Positions 28,509 to 37,350 are shown, numbered from the stretch's first letter. The stretch is DNA of 64,000 bases from Silicimonas algicola (GCF_003148765.1 NZ_QGGV01000005.1:241149-305148), one strand, 5' to 3'. A program made the numbers and translations. The notes: generated from the sequence alone by a model not told the origin.

Positions 28509-29556
28509 TGTCTCGCACCCGCAGGGACCTGCGCATTCGGGCGGGCCGAGGCTCAGGATCGACCGCGTCTGGGTCTTCGCCGCTCTCTTGCCGCTCGCTG
28601 TCGCCGTCATCGACCCGGCGCAGGCGGTCGAGACGGTGCGCTTCGCCTTGGCCGCGCTGCTTCACACGGCGCCTTTCCTTCTCTTTGCCGTTCTCGCCGT
28701 CGCCTGGCTGAAGGCCACGGGCGCGGAAGTCCTGCTTGCCCGCGCCTTCGAGGGACGCGAGACACGCATGATCGTGGTTGCAGCACTTCTGGGTGGGCTG
28801 TCGCCGTTCTGTTCGTGCGAGGTCATTCCGTTCATCGCCGCGATGCTGGCGGTCGGCGCGCCCTTGTCGGCGGTGATGGCGTTCTGGCTTGCCTCGCCGC
28901 TGATGGACCCGGCGATGTTCCTCGTGACGGCCGGCACGCTCGGACTGCCGTTCGCCATCGGCAAGACCATTGCGGCGGTGTCGCTTGGTCTTTCGGGCGG
29001 CATGGTGGTCCGTGCCTTCGCGACGTCGCCCGTTTTCGCGAACCCGCTCAAGGTCGCGCCGAAGCCCGCTTGCGGGTCGTGCTGCGGCGGTTCGAAGCCG
29101 GCGGCGTTCAAGGGCGAGGTGACCTGGGGCTTCTGGCGCGAGGCGGATCGGCGCGAGACATTCCGCTCGACCGCCGTCGACAACGCGCTCTTCCTAGGCA
29201 AGTGGCTTCTGGTGGCCTACATGGTCGAGGCGTTGATGCTGGCCTGGGTTCCGGCGGAATCGGTCGCGGGTCTTCTGGGCGGGACGGGCGTTGGGCCGGT
29301 GGTCCTCGGGGCGCTGATCGGCGCGCCGGCCTACCTCAACGGCTATGCTGCGGTGCCGCTGGTCGATGCCCTGCTGCAGCAGGGCATGGCGCCTGGCGCC
29401 GCGATGTCCTTCGTCCTCGCGGGCGGGGTGAGCTGTATTCCCGCCGCCATCGCGGTCTGGGCGCTGGTCAAGCCGCGGGTCTTCGCGGCTTATCTCGGGA
29501 TCGCCCTGTCGGGCTCGATCGTGGCCGGCCTCCTGTGGGGTATCGTCGCGGCCTGA
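28501..29556 (+). CDS. Metal-efflux permease (SO_0444 / ArsP-like)
   Basis: This 351-residue polytopic protein has about eight hydrophobic helices. The hallmark GGLSPFCSCEVIPFIAAML lies in the first half, and a Cys-rich loop (ACGSCCGGSK) joins the two halves. This matches permeases described for Cu/Zn or organoarsenical efflux (SO_0444 and ArsP groups). The upstream arsR supports a metal or metalloid substrate, but the sequence does not separate these. Confidence 0.82.
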   Translation: MADVSHPQGPAHSGGPRLRIDRVWVFAALLPLAVAVIDPAQAVETVRFALAALLHTAPFLLFAVLAVAWLKATGAEVLLARAFEGRETRMIVVAALLGGLSPFCSCEVIPFIAAMLAVGAPLSAVMAFWLASPLMDPAMFLVTAGTLGLPFAIGKTIAAVSLGLSGGMVVRAFATSPVFANPLKVAPKPACGSCCGGSKPAAFKGEVTWGFWREADRRETFRSTAVDNALFLGKWLLVAYMVEALMLAWVPAESVAGLLGGTGVGPVVLGALIGAPAYLNGYAAVPLVDALLQQGMAPGAAMSFVLAGGVSCIPAAIAVWALVKPRVFAAYLGIALSGSIVAGLLWGIVAA

Positions 29557-29621
29557 ACCGTTTCAGTTGATGGGAGCCGGAGCCTAAACTATTCCCTTCC
29601 AAAACCTTTCGGGAGGGCGGC

Positions 29622-30226
29622 ATGTATCACGTCTGGAACTTCGTGACCAACTACTCGCTTCTGCTGATCGCAGGGGCCTTGATCGCGCTGGTGTGGGCGA
29701 ACATAGATGCCGAGAGCTATCACCACTTCGTCGAATTCGAGCTGATCCACGACTTCATCGTCGGTCACGCGCATTACGATGCCGCAGGGCAGGTCGAATA
29801 CCGCTCGCTGACGCTCCACTACCTCTGAACCATGCCGAGCACCTGCTGAAGCACCCGGTCGAGGTCGTCCTGTTCTTTTTCGGCCTCCTGAACGCGGGCG
29901 TCGAGTTCTCGTCCATCGGGTCGCCGACCTGGCTTGTCCTTCTGGGGCTCATCGTGGGCAAACCTGCAGGCGTCCTGCTGTTCGGCTGGATTGCGGCAGG
30001 CCCGCTCGGGCTCGGGCTGCCGAAGGGGATGCGGACCATCGACCTCTTTGTCGTCGGGTGCGTCGCCGCCATCGGCTTCACGGTCTCGCTTTTCATTGCC
30101 TCCGTGGCCTTCGAACCGGGGCCAGTGCAGGATGCGGCGAAGATGGGCGCGCTCTTCAGCTTCTTCGCGGCGGCGCTCTCGATTGCAGCGGGCAAGCTCA
30201 CGCGCGTGCAGAAGCAGGAGAACTGA
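29622..30226 (+). pseudogene. nhaA: Na+/H+ antiporter NhaA, large internal deletion
   Basis: The first 67 codons (MYHVWNFVTNYSLLLIAGAL through SLTLHYL) are the N-terminus of a roseobacter-type NhaA. At 29826 the frame hits TGA. One frame over, from about 29829, the sequence resumes as the C-terminus (NHAEHLLKHPVEVVLFFFGL to KLTRVQKQEN). Compared with a normal antiporter of about 450-490 residues, the central transmembrane core with the ion-binding Asp pair is missing, so the gene cannot work. The junction is clean within a few bases. Confidence 0.88.
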
Positions 30227-30234
30227 TCAGCCAA

Positions 30235-30260
30235 CGAACCGGCGGAGCCTCGCCGGTTCG
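30235..30260 (+). terminator. Hairpin terminator after the nhaA remnant
   Basis: A perfect 10-bp stem (CGAACCGGCG / CGCCGGTTCG) with a 6-nt loop lies 8 bp after the NhaA stop. It is followed by TCCTTCCC. It is probably the original nhaA terminator. Confidence 0.6.
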
Positions 30261-30426
30261 TCCTTCCCGATGGCCAAGGGCCGCTGATCATGGCGATCCT
30301 CCAGGATTCCGTGCTGGAACACCTGCGATTTAATTGGCAAAACGCCACACATTCGCACCATTTTCGGCTAAGGTCGGAACAAACCGGCCGCAAGGCGCAG
30401 TACGGCACGTCAGGCAACATGTCCGC

Positions 30427-31089
30427 ATGATCGAGTTTCGGAACGTCTCGAAGTCCTTCTGGACTGGCGAACGGCGCAAGGTGATCCTTGACCGGGCGTC
30501 GTTTCGCGTCGAACGCGGGCAGTCGCTCGGCATCCTCGCGCCGAACGGCACCGGCAAGACGACGGTCGTCAACATGATGGCGGGATTGGAAAAACCGGAC
30601 GAGGGCGAGATCGTCCGCCGGTCGCGCATCTCGTTTCCGCTCGGCTACATGGGCGGTCTGGTGCCGCGTCTGTCGGCGATGGAGAACTGCCGGTTCATCG
30701 CGCGAATCTACGACAAGGACCCCGACTATCTCGAGGCGTTCTGCCGCTGGGTCTGCGGGCTGGAAGAATACTTCGACATGCCCGTCGGGACCTATAGCGC
30801 CGGAATGGCGGCGCGGTTCTCGTTCTCGCTGCTCCTGGCTCTCGATTTCGACTTCTACCTGATCGACGAAGGGATGCCTGCGACGACCGATGCCGACTTC
30901 AACCGGAAGGCCGGCCAGATCCTTTACGAGCGACTTAAGACGTCCACGGTGATCATCGTGTCTCACCAGGCGACCACGCTCGAGAAATTCTGTAAGACGG
31001 CAGCCGTCCTGCGCAATGGGCGGATGCTGATGTTCGACACGCTTGAAGAGGCGAAAGCAGTCTATGACTACCAACCCCAAAGCGCCTAA
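30427..31089 (+). CDS. kpsT: Capsule polysaccharide export ABC transporter, ATP-binding protein
   Basis: This 220-residue ATPase is of the ABC-2 polysaccharide export type. It has Walker A LGILAPNGTGKTTVVN (about residues 35-50), the short signature YSAGMAARFSF, Walker B FYLIDEGMP and switch His VSHQ. Its length and lack of a C-terminal extension match KpsT. It overlaps kpsE by 26 bp. The partner permease kpsM is not in the window. Confidence 0.88.
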   Translation: MIEFRNVSKSFWTGERRKVILDRASFRVERGQSLGILAPNGTGKTTVVNMMAGLEKPDEGEIVRRSRISFPLGYMGGLVPRLSAMENCRFIARIYDKDPDYLEAFCRWVCGLEEYFDMPVGTYSAGMAARFSFSLLLALDFDFYLIDEGMPATTDADFNRKAGQILYERLKTSTVIIVSHQATTLEKFCKTAAVLRNGRMLMFDTLEEAKAVYDYQPQSA

Positions 31090-32725
31090 GTTCCGTATCC
31101 GTCGCAGCTCGGGGCGCGCCCCGGGCACCGAGGGCGGCGAGGATCGGTCGCTCCCCGGCACCTCCGAGGACGGCTTCGGCGACATGGCCTTCCCGGGCTC
31201 GGCCAAGGCCGACACCGAGGCCGCCTCCGAGACGTCGATCTCGCAGATCCGGCGCGAGGGCCTGACCGGGCGCCAGCTTCGCATGGCGCGACGCCTGGCG
31301 CAGAAGCACGGGATGACGCCGTCGTCTGACTTCGACGCCGTGCGCCTCTTGCGCGATCGGGGCATCGACCCCTTCGACCGCGCGAACATGATCGAACTCG
31401 TCCACGCCCGCGACACGTCGGACAGCCCCGCACCGGCGGCCGCAGCCGGGCAAGCGCAGCCACAAGGACAGCAGGCCCAACCCGCGCAACCGGGCGATGC
31501 GCCGCGCCGCGCCGGTCTGCCGCAAACGGTGGATCCGAAGCGGAACCTGCCGGGCGAGCACATCCCGGCCGGATCCGGTCCGGCCAATCTGCACGACATC
31601 GAGCGCATTCAGCGCGATATCATCCGGCGTCGACGGCGGAAACTGGCGCTTCTCGGCCTCAGGCTGACGCTGTTCGTCTTCCTGCCGACGATGATCTGCG
31701 GCTACTACTTCGCCTATCTCGCGACACCCAGCTATGCGACCAAGTCCGAGTTCATCGTACAGCAGGCCGAGGTCACGTCCGGCACAGGCGGCCTTCTCGG
31801 CGGCACGGCGATGGCGACGAGCCAGGATTCGATCCTGGTGCAGGACTACCTGACATCGCGCGGGGCGCTGCAACGGCTCGACAGCGAATACGGCTATCGC
31901 GAGCACTTCAGCGATCCCTCGGTGGATTCTCTTCAGCGTGTCATGCCCGATGCGACGAACGAGGCGCTCTACAAGCATTACCAGAAGCATGTGAAGGTTG
32001 GCTACGACCCCACGGAAGGCGTGCTTCGCATGGAGGTCTCGGCCCTGTCGCCCGAGATGAGCCGCGTCTTCTCGGAGGCGCTGATCGGCTATTCCGAGGA
32101 ACGGGTCGACCAGATCACCGAGCGCAAGCGGGCCGACCAGATGCGCGGCGCGAACGAGACGTTCGAGGACGCCGACCGCAAGATGCTCGAGGCGCAGGAA
32201 AAGGTCCTGGCCCTCCAGGAGCAGATGGGCGTGCTCGACCCGCAGTCCGAAACCGCCGGCGTGATGAGCCAGGTCAACGCGCTTGAAACCCAGCTGACCG
32301 AGAAGCGGCTGCAGCTGAGTCAGCTCATGGACAACGCCCGTCCGAACCAGGCTCGTGTCGCTGGCGCCGAGGGAGACATCGAACGGCTCGAGACGCTGAT
32401 CGCGGATCTGCGTTCGCAATTGACGGAGCAAGGATCGACGCAGGGCTCTCTGGCCTCGATGACCTCGCGCCTGCGCATGGCCGAGGTCGAACTCGAGACC
32501 CGGACGATGATGATGCAGGAATCGCTCCAGCAGCTCGAAGCCGCCCGCATCGAGGCGAACCGCCAGGTCCGTTTCCTGTCGATCGGTGTGAGCCCCGTTG
32601 CGCCCGACGAGCCGACCTATCCCAAGGTCTTCGAGAACACGCTGATCGCTCTTCTGATCTTCGGTGCGATCTACCTGCTGGTTTCGGTGACCGTCCAGGT
32701 GCTGCGGGAGCAGGTGTCGAGCTGA
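31064..32725 (+). CDS. kpsE: Capsule export inner-membrane protein (KpsE/Wza-partner PCP family)
   Basis: This protein has about 553 residues. An unusually long N-terminal region (about 1-185) is charged and Pro/Gln/Ala-rich, with a helical RREGLTGRQLRMARRLAQKH segment. A membrane helix (about 195-215) is followed by a periplasmic domain, coiled coils (about 340-500) and a second membrane helix near the C-terminus (about 528-548). This is the KpsE/PCP-3 layout. The start is the ATG at 31064, inside the kpsT end, with GAGG about 13 bp upstream. It couples export ATPase and periplasmic adaptor. The long N-terminus is typical of some Rhodobacterales homologues. Confidence 0.83.
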   Translation: MTTNPKAPKFRIRRSSGRAPGTEGGEDRSLPGTSEDGFGDMAFPGSAKADTEAASETSISQIRREGLTGRQLRMARRLAQKHGMTPSSDFDAVRLLRDRGIDPFDRANMIELVHARDTSDSPAPAAAAGQAQPQGQQAQPAQPGDAPRRAGLPQTVDPKRNLPGEHIPAGSGPANLHDIERIQRDIIRRRRRKLALLGLRLTLFVFLPTMICGYYFAYLATPSYATKSEFIVQQAEVTSGTGGLLGGTAMATSQDSILVQDYLTSRGALQRLDSEYGYREHFSDPSVDSLQRVMPDATNEALYKHYQKHVKVGYDPTEGVLRMEVSALSPEMSRVFSEALIGYSEERVDQITERKRADQMRGANETFEDADRKMLEAQEKVLALQEQMGVLDPQSETAGVMSQVNALETQLTEKRLQLSQLMDNARPNQARVAGAEGDIERLETLIADLRSQLTEQGSTQGSLASMTSRLRMAEVELETRTMMMQESLQQLEAARIEANRQVRFLSIGVSPVAPDEPTYPKVFENTLIALLIFGAIYLLVSVTVQVLREQVSS

Positions 32726-32787
32726 CGGGATTCGTGTCCGGCGGGACTTGCACAGGCCATCGCGTCTGAGTAAGACACGCTTGCCTT

Positions 32788-32862
32788 TGGGGAGTGGCGC
32801 AACGGTAGCGCAACGGTTTTTGGTACCGCAGGTTGCAGGTTCGAATCCTGCCTCCCCAGCCA
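32788..32862 (+). tRNA. tRNA-Gln (anticodon TTG)
   Basis: A full cloverleaf is visible: acceptor TGGGGAG pairing with CTCCCCA, a D-arm GCGC/GCGC, an anticodon loop TTTTGGT with TTG at 32820-32822, a T-arm GCAGGTTCGAATCCTGC, and encoded GCCA at 32859-32862. One mismatch sits at the base of the anticodon stem. It marks the boundary between core genes and the accessory region that follows. Confidence 0.93.
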
Positions 32863-33034
32863 GGCACTCCAAGTAACTTTGACGATTGAAGGTGCGGCAG
32901 ATAATCTGCCGCCCTTTCCGTAAGTTACCGGGAGCACTCTTCGGCGCAGACCAAAGCAAGCCCGGCAACAGGCGCCTTGGCTGGCCTGGGTCTGCACGGG
33001 GCATTTTCGCCATACGAGGTTGAATTACAGCGTT

Positions 33035-34675
33035 TCAGAGGGTCGCTAGCAGGGCACGCTGTTCCTGCCAGTCCGACGGCAGCTCATTGCGCAGGGACCA
33101 TTCGGATGTGAAGCCCAACGGCTGCCTGCCATCAAGAACATCCCGGACGATGTCAGGAGCCAGGAACGCCAGCCGGATGATCTGCTGAACGCGGCTCTTG
33201 TGAGTGCCTTCGGCGTCAGCGATTTCGCCGAAGGTCTCGCCCGCCTTGATCCTTTCCAGCCACTCGATCGCCCGTGCAATGTTACGGGCAAGAGTCTCAT
33301 CCTGACCCGTCGGCGTATCCGCGAGAACGATCCTTGTCTCCACGCCGCGCTTGCGGAGCTGGAACGGATGGCTCCTGGACAAGGCAGCAGCGTCTATCTG
33401 CGTTGCATCCATCGCGAGTTGCGCCGCGACGCTGTCGGCATCAAGTTTGAGGATCATCAATCCGGGTGCGATGTCGATGCGTTCGACCAGTGCCAACATG
33501 CCGGACCGGTCGGGATCGGCGCCAAGTCTCTTCAGAGCGGCAGCAGCCTGGGCGATCGTCTCCGCAGGTGCCAAGGGAGCAAGTGTGGCGGCGAAGCCCT
33601 GCCGGGAGAAGGTGGCCTGAAGGAGAGTGGCAACCGTGCTCTCAAGCTCCTCGGCCGGCAGACGCCAGGCTCCCGGATGCGGCTGCCCGCTCTGCGCTGC
33701 AAGCCGGTGAGAGATGTAGTACCGGAGCCGGACGCCTTTTCGGGTCCTTGAGTGCGTCGGTGTCAGCCGGTCCCCGGTTTCATCAAACAACTTCCCGCAG
33801 AGGTGTGACTTAGGAGACGCCAGAGCCCTGCCGCGCCCGCGTGCCGAGTCCTCCTGAAGCTTGCTCTGAACCGCATCCCACCGTTCCGGATCGATGATCG
33901 GGGGGTGCTGACCATCGTACACTTTCTTCCGATGCCGGATGCGACCCGCATAGAGAGGGTTAGTGAGGATGTAGTGCAGATGCCCGCGATCAAACGGACC
34001 ACCTCCAGTCATCTTGCCGCCCGACCTCTCTCGGCGCCGACTACGGAGGTTCAGCCGATCGGCCTCTGCATGGACCTCCCGTACCGTACCAAGTCTCTCA
34101 TAGAGGTCGTAGATGGTCCGGACGGTCACCGCTTCCTGCTCATTGGTCTTCAGTGTCCGGCCGTCAGGATCATATCCCAGAGGGACGCTCCCACCCATCC
34201 AGAGGCCCCGGCGCTTGGAGGCCGCGATCTTGTCCCGTATCCGCTCTGCTGTGACTTCGCGTTCGAACTGGGCGAACGACAGGAGCATGTTGAGCGTCAG
34301 ACGCCCCATGCTGGTGGCGGTATTGAAGGACTGGGTGACAGAGACGAAGGAAGCTCCGGCCGCATCCAGTGCATCGACGATCTTCGCGAAATCGGCCAGC
34401 GACCGGGTCAGCCGATCGATCTTGTAGACGACGATCTGGTCAATCCTGCCAGCGCGGATGTCGTCGAGCAGGCGCAGCAGTGCAGGTCGCTCGAGGCTCC
34501 CGCCGGACAGGCCGCCATCGTCGTAGGGCTCCGGCAAGAGCACCCAGCCTTCGTGCTTCTGACTGAGGATGTAGGCTGCGCAGGCCTCTCGCTGCGCATG
34601 AAGCGAGTTGAACTCCTGCTCCAGCCCATCCTCCGAGCTCTTCCTTGTGTAGATGGCGCACCGGATCTTCCTCAC
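33035..34675 (-). CDS. Large serine recombinase
   Basis: This 546-residue site-specific recombinase has a resolvase domain (about residues 3-150: CAIYTRKSSEDGLEQEF with the nucleophilic Ser, and IVVYKIDRLTRSLADF). A Recombinase domain follows (about 165-285), then a degenerate Zn-ribbon region (SHLCGKLFDETGDRL) and a C-terminal helix-turn-helix (FGEIADAEGTHKSRVQQIIR). I chose the GTG at 34673-34675, which overlaps the stop of the DUF2924 gene (GTGA). The long upstream reading of the same frame is antisense to that gene. It probably mobilised the cassette placed next to tRNA-Gln. Confidence 0.9.
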   Translation of the reverse strand: MRKIRCAIYTRKSSEDGLEQEFNSLHAQREACAAYILSQKHEGWVLLPEPYDDGGLSGGSLERPALLRLLDDIRAGRIDQIVVYKIDRLTRSLADFAKIVDALDAAGASFVSVTQSFNTATSMGRLTLNMLLSFAQFEREVTAERIRDKIAASKRRGLWMGGSVPLGYDPDGRTLKTNEQEAVTVRTIYDLYERLGTVREVHAEADRLNLRSRRRERSGGKMTGGGPFDRGHLHYILTNPLYAGRIRHRKKVYDGQHPPIIDPERWDAVQSKLQEDSARGRGRALASPKSHLCGKLFDETGDRLTPTHSRTRKGVRLRYYISHRLAAQSGQPHPGAWRLPAEELESTVATLLQATFSRQGFAATLAPLAPAETIAQAAAALKRLGADPDRSGMLALVERIDIAPGLMILKLDADSVAAQLAMDATQIDAAALSRSHPFQLRKRGVETRIVLADTPTGQDETLARNIARAIEWLERIKAGETFGEIADAEGTHKSRVQQIIRLAFLAPDIVRDVLDGRQPLGFTSEWSLRNELPSDWQEQRALLATL

Positions 34676-35079
34676 GACGTGTCCCTTGTCCGGTCGACCA
34701 GTCCGAAGAACCTGGGTCCGGACCACGTCGTTCCCGTGATGTGCTTGGCGATCGCAGAGAGGGATGGCCAGGTCCGGGTATCCATGCAGTAGCCCTCCTT
34801 CAGGACCTCTACGTGATAGGTGCGTCCGTTCCACTCGCGAACGAGACGGGACCCCGGCCGTGCGACCCGGCGGGTGCTGTCGGAGACCGAATGGCCTCTT
34901 GCGATCTGGCGCAGAGCCCGCCGTATGTCCGGCGGAAGCCCACCATGACGACGACACTGGGCTTCATGGCACAGGGCCTTCCGCATGAATGCCACCGACA
35001 GGTAGGGCGGCGGAGGAGACCCGAACGCCTCCTCCCAATCCTGCAAGATATGTATGCGGTCGGGATCCGCCTTACCCAT
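34672..35079 (-). CDS. DUF2924 domain-containing protein
   Basis: This 135-residue protein contains GHSVSDSTRRVARPGSRLVR, then REWNGRTYHVEVLKEGY and YRTWPSLSAIAKHITGTTW-like segments (here DTRTWPSLSAIAKHITG). It is the DUF2924 pattern that regularly accompanies large serine recombinases in Alphaproteobacteria. It overlaps the DUF3489 gene upstream by 8 bp and the recombinase downstream by 4 bp. The role is unknown. The SLSAIAKHITG segment resembles a DNA-binding helix pair. Confidence 0.85.
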   Translation of the reverse strand: MGKADPDRIHILQDWEEAFGSPPPPYLSVAFMRKALCHEAQCRRHGGLPPDIRRALRQIARGHSVSDSTRRVARPGSRLVREWNGRTYHVEVLKEGYCMDTRTWPSLSAIAKHITGTTWSGPRFFGLVDRTRDTS

Positions 35080-35383
35080 GCAAGGGCTCCATTGAGGAGG
35101 TCGTTACGGGGCCTGGCTTGGGCTTTCCAATGATGCGGTATCGCGTTCGCCTGGCACGGTCCGATTTCTCCGCCGCAATCTCGTACCCGGCCTTCTTCAG
35201 CCCGCTGATCGCCGCTCGCGTCGTGTGCGGCTTCCAGCCGAGTCTGGCACTGATTGCGGTGGCGTCCGCGCCCGACTTCGTCGAGAGCAGCCGGATCAGC
35301 TGGGCTGTCTTGGTGTCCCTGGGCCTACCGGCTTTCGTTGGCGCAAGGCGCTTGGTTTCCACGCTTTCTTTTTTAGTGGTCAT
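35072..35383 (-). CDS. DUF3489 domain-containing protein
   Basis: This 103-residue basic protein has a winged-helix-like core, QLIRLLSTKSGADATAISAR followed by LGWKPHTTRAAISGLKKAGY. This is the DUF3489 pattern. It is first in the three-gene cassette DUF3489-DUF2924-recombinase, and all three genes overlap. It is probably a DNA-binding accessory or regulator of the recombinase. Confidence 0.85.
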   Translation of the reverse strand: MTTKKESVETKRLAPTKAGRPRDTKTAQLIRLLSTKSGADATAISARLGWKPHTTRAAISGLKKAGYEIAAEKSDRARRTRYRIIGKPKPGPVTTSSMEPLHG

Positions 35384-35773
35384 CTCTGTCTCCTCTTACA
35401 TGTGCAGGAGCATCTCGCCCCTGCTACCAGGCAAAGCCCGGAGGGCCGGGCGGAGACTGACGGCTAGATCGTCGCGTGGACACTACCGCTCTGGTTCCAG
35501 GAGAAGTCCAGCCGGAAAAATGGTTAGCCATGTAGCGGTCTTGCGATAGCAGAAACCCGCAAGAAGGGCGGAAAGGCGACGTTCGCCGTGCGACGCGCGC
35601 AAGCCGTGGTTACCTCTCAGGTTTCAACCACCGAACCCGACGATGAGCCGAGGTGCGCGGGACCGACCAGCACTCAAGAAAGGCCGCGACGGCCAGAACT
35701 GGGAGTACCTTCAAACTTACACCAAGTGCGGCACGTGGCAGCCGATCCTGCCGACATGTTGAAGCTTGTGTGG
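35384..35773. other. Non-coding stretch before the tRNA-Cys remnant
   Basis: No convincing gene was seen on either strand. It should hold the promoter of the recombinase cassette on the minus strand. Short frames here lack ribosome sites or family motifs. Confidence 0.5.
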
Positions 35774-35818
35774 TGGAGACGAGTATCGGGATCGAACCCG
35801 TGTGCACAGATTTGCAAA
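35774..35818 (-). repeat. tRNA-Cys 3' remnant, left copy (candidate att site)
   Basis: Read on the minus strand, this is the 3' half of a tRNA-Cys: GCAAATCTGTGCACAC, a T-arm CGGGTTCGATCCCG, and an acceptor ending CTCGTCTCCA, with an extra CCA following. No D-arm or 5' acceptor half is present, so it is not a functional tRNA. It matches the copy at 37745 at 37 of 42 positions in direct orientation. Such 3' fragments are classic tyrosine-recombinase attachment scars. Confidence 0.7.
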
Positions 35819-35848
35819 AGTGGGTATAACGATGAAATATATCGATAA

Positions 35849-35900
35849 AATGTTTAGACTTGGGTTCGAAATGATAAGAACAGAGCGTGAATGTTTAGAC
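35849..35900 (+). repeat. Two copies of AATGTTTAGAC beside the left tRNA-Cys remnant
   Basis: The 11-mer AATGTTTAGAC occurs at 35849-35859 and 35890-35900. A third copy lies at 37675, on the inner side of the other tRNA-Cys remnant. The placement suggests integrase arm-type or excisionase sites. A short frame from 35832 (52 codons) runs through them and is of doubtful reality. Confidence 0.55.
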
Positions 35901-35973
35901 CCGCTCGTGGACAGTTTTCAGGCCTCAGAAAGCGAAGTTGAGATCACGAAAAGGGCTGGTCGAATTGAGCTCC

Positions 35974-36330
35974 ATGAGAAAAAAACGTGACAACATCTCA
36001 TCCTTTCGCCGAGCGCAATCCGCGCGCTCAAAGTGGGCGACACCGCAACAAGGCTACCGGCGACGGCGTTTCCCTCGTCGTTATCTCAGAGCGATATGTG
36101 TTGTGGCCATCATCTCAATGCTTGGTTGGAAGTTCTACGTCAGCCAATGGCCAGCATGGACGACAGTTCGGCATATGGCTGCGGCGCCAAACTGCGATTT
36201 TGCGCGAATGGTGGGCTTGGCGCCCTCCAATCGAGGGCAACCTGGCTACTATCCGAGGCACGATAGGAATCAAGACGGGGTAGCGTGCGAGCCATTTGTT
36301 CGGAGGTTCAATTCGCAGAGATGGAGATGA
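35974..36330 (+). CDS. Excalibur calcium-binding domain protein
   Basis: This protein has about 118 residues. A basic N-terminus precedes one membrane helix (AICVVAIISMLGWKFYV, about residues 37-53). The C-terminal excalibur motif is NCDFARMVGLAPSNRGQPGY followed by HDRNQDGVACEPF, an EF-hand-like DxDxDG loop with the paired Cys. Such domains are extracytoplasmic and Ca-binding. The start is the ATG at 35974; a TTG at 35938 is possible. It is inside the decayed tRNA-Cys-bounded element. Confidence 0.72.
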   Translation: MRKKRDNISSFRRAQSARSKWATPQQGYRRRRFPRRYLRAICVVAIISMLGWKFYVSQWPAWTTVRHMAAAPNCDFARMVGLAPSNRGQPGYYPRHDRNQDGVACEPFVRRFNSQRWR

Positions 36331-36342
36331 CCGATAGTAAGA

Positions 36343-37176
36343 TCAATATTGCAGAACGAATGTGTTCGCCCTGCGAAACAAATTGTGGATCGCGTTGGAA
36401 AAAAATGTAAATTTGCGAAAGGCTATCGGAAGTCTCAATTGCCTGAAGGCAATTGGAAGGAAAATTACTGGGGGGGGGCTGCAATTTTCCACGTTCTCGT
36501 CCACCGATTCCACCATCTTCGATAATTCATTTGTTAATTGTAATAGGCTTTCTTGGTCAATCTGGTGCAGCTCACCCGATTCTCTGTCGACACCGTTCTT
36601 GTGAACGCAATCGTGACGCATTCGTGTAAATCTTTGGATCGCCTCCAGTGAATCTGCTTCAGGTAGTATGTTGAAACCAAGGCCAACACGATAGAATGCA
36701 TTTGCTTTCTTTAGTTCGTGAAAGGAAACCGCGCGCAGATATTCTAGTAGCGCGGTCGTCGCGAAATCCTCGACGCCAACGGCGTCAGAAAGTCGAATTT
36801 GCTTACTGCCAATCCCGATATCCTTGGATGCAAGCAACTTTCCTTGAGCATGCGGACTGTTCGCCACTGTGACAATAAGTGAGTCCGACAAGAATACTTC
36901 GAGCGCTGTAATGCTTTGAGCCAATAGCATTCGCGCAAGCATCTGAGATTTCGTGTCGGCGTGCACCTCAACCACCCATGATCTTACGTCATTGATCGTT
37001 TACTTAAAGGCGCGAAGTACCGGGCGAGACAACTGTTCCTGTTGCTCTAGCCATTCGTAATAGCCCTGATCGTAGTCGTCATACCCATCAGCTGAACCCC
37101 TCACTGGCTCAGCTTCTATTTCGGTGTCGGGATATCCATCAAGCTCGGGATAGGGGCCTCGGAATACGATATCCAC
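36343..37176 (-). pseudogene. HEPN-type RNase-like gene interrupted by an in-frame stop
   Basis: The distal part (GTG 36975 to 36343, 210 residues) has a helical core and the HEPN catalytic signature RFTRMRHDCVHKNG (R-x4-H). Upstream, in the same frame, an ORF of 58 codons from GTG 37176 ends in TAA at 37000-37002. Reading through the stop (VLRAFK-stop-TINDVRSWVVEVHADT) gives one continuous protein of about 277 residues with the helix uninterrupted. It is therefore most likely one gene with a nonsense mutation. Codon use is AT-richer than the core genes. RiboL-PSP/MAE_28990-type HEPN proteins are defence or toxin RNases. No antitoxin gene is evident. Confidence 0.65.
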
Positions 37177-37188
37177 TCATGGCGCTAA

Positions 37189-37350
37189 AACGCCGCTTGT
37201 GAGCTTCTGGAAGCGGGATGCTCGGACGACCTGATCGCGGCCGTGACCGGTCAAAGTCCTGCCATGGTCCAGCACTACACTAAGAAGGTTCGGCAGAGGA
37301 TCAGGGCCATTCAGGCGCAACAGAAGCGTACTGAACAAAGCCAAGTGTAG
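37189..37350 (+). pseudogene. Tyrosine integrase, C-terminal remnant
   Basis: The reading AACELLEAGCSDDLIAAVTG, then QSPAMVQHYTKKVRQRI to a TAG at 37348-37350, is the end of a phage-type integrase including the nucleophilic Tyr. Just upstream STHGAKT, in another frame, looks like the preceding HGLRKT motif, so a frameshift lies near 37188. Everything before it is gone. It is probably the integrase that once moved the tRNA-Cys-bounded element. Confidence 0.72.

Noticed and set aside
33035..34957. Recombinase start at 34957
   Set aside because: The extra residues run antisense to the DUF2924 gene and have no family resemblance. The GTG at 34675 sits before the conserved CAIYTRKSS.
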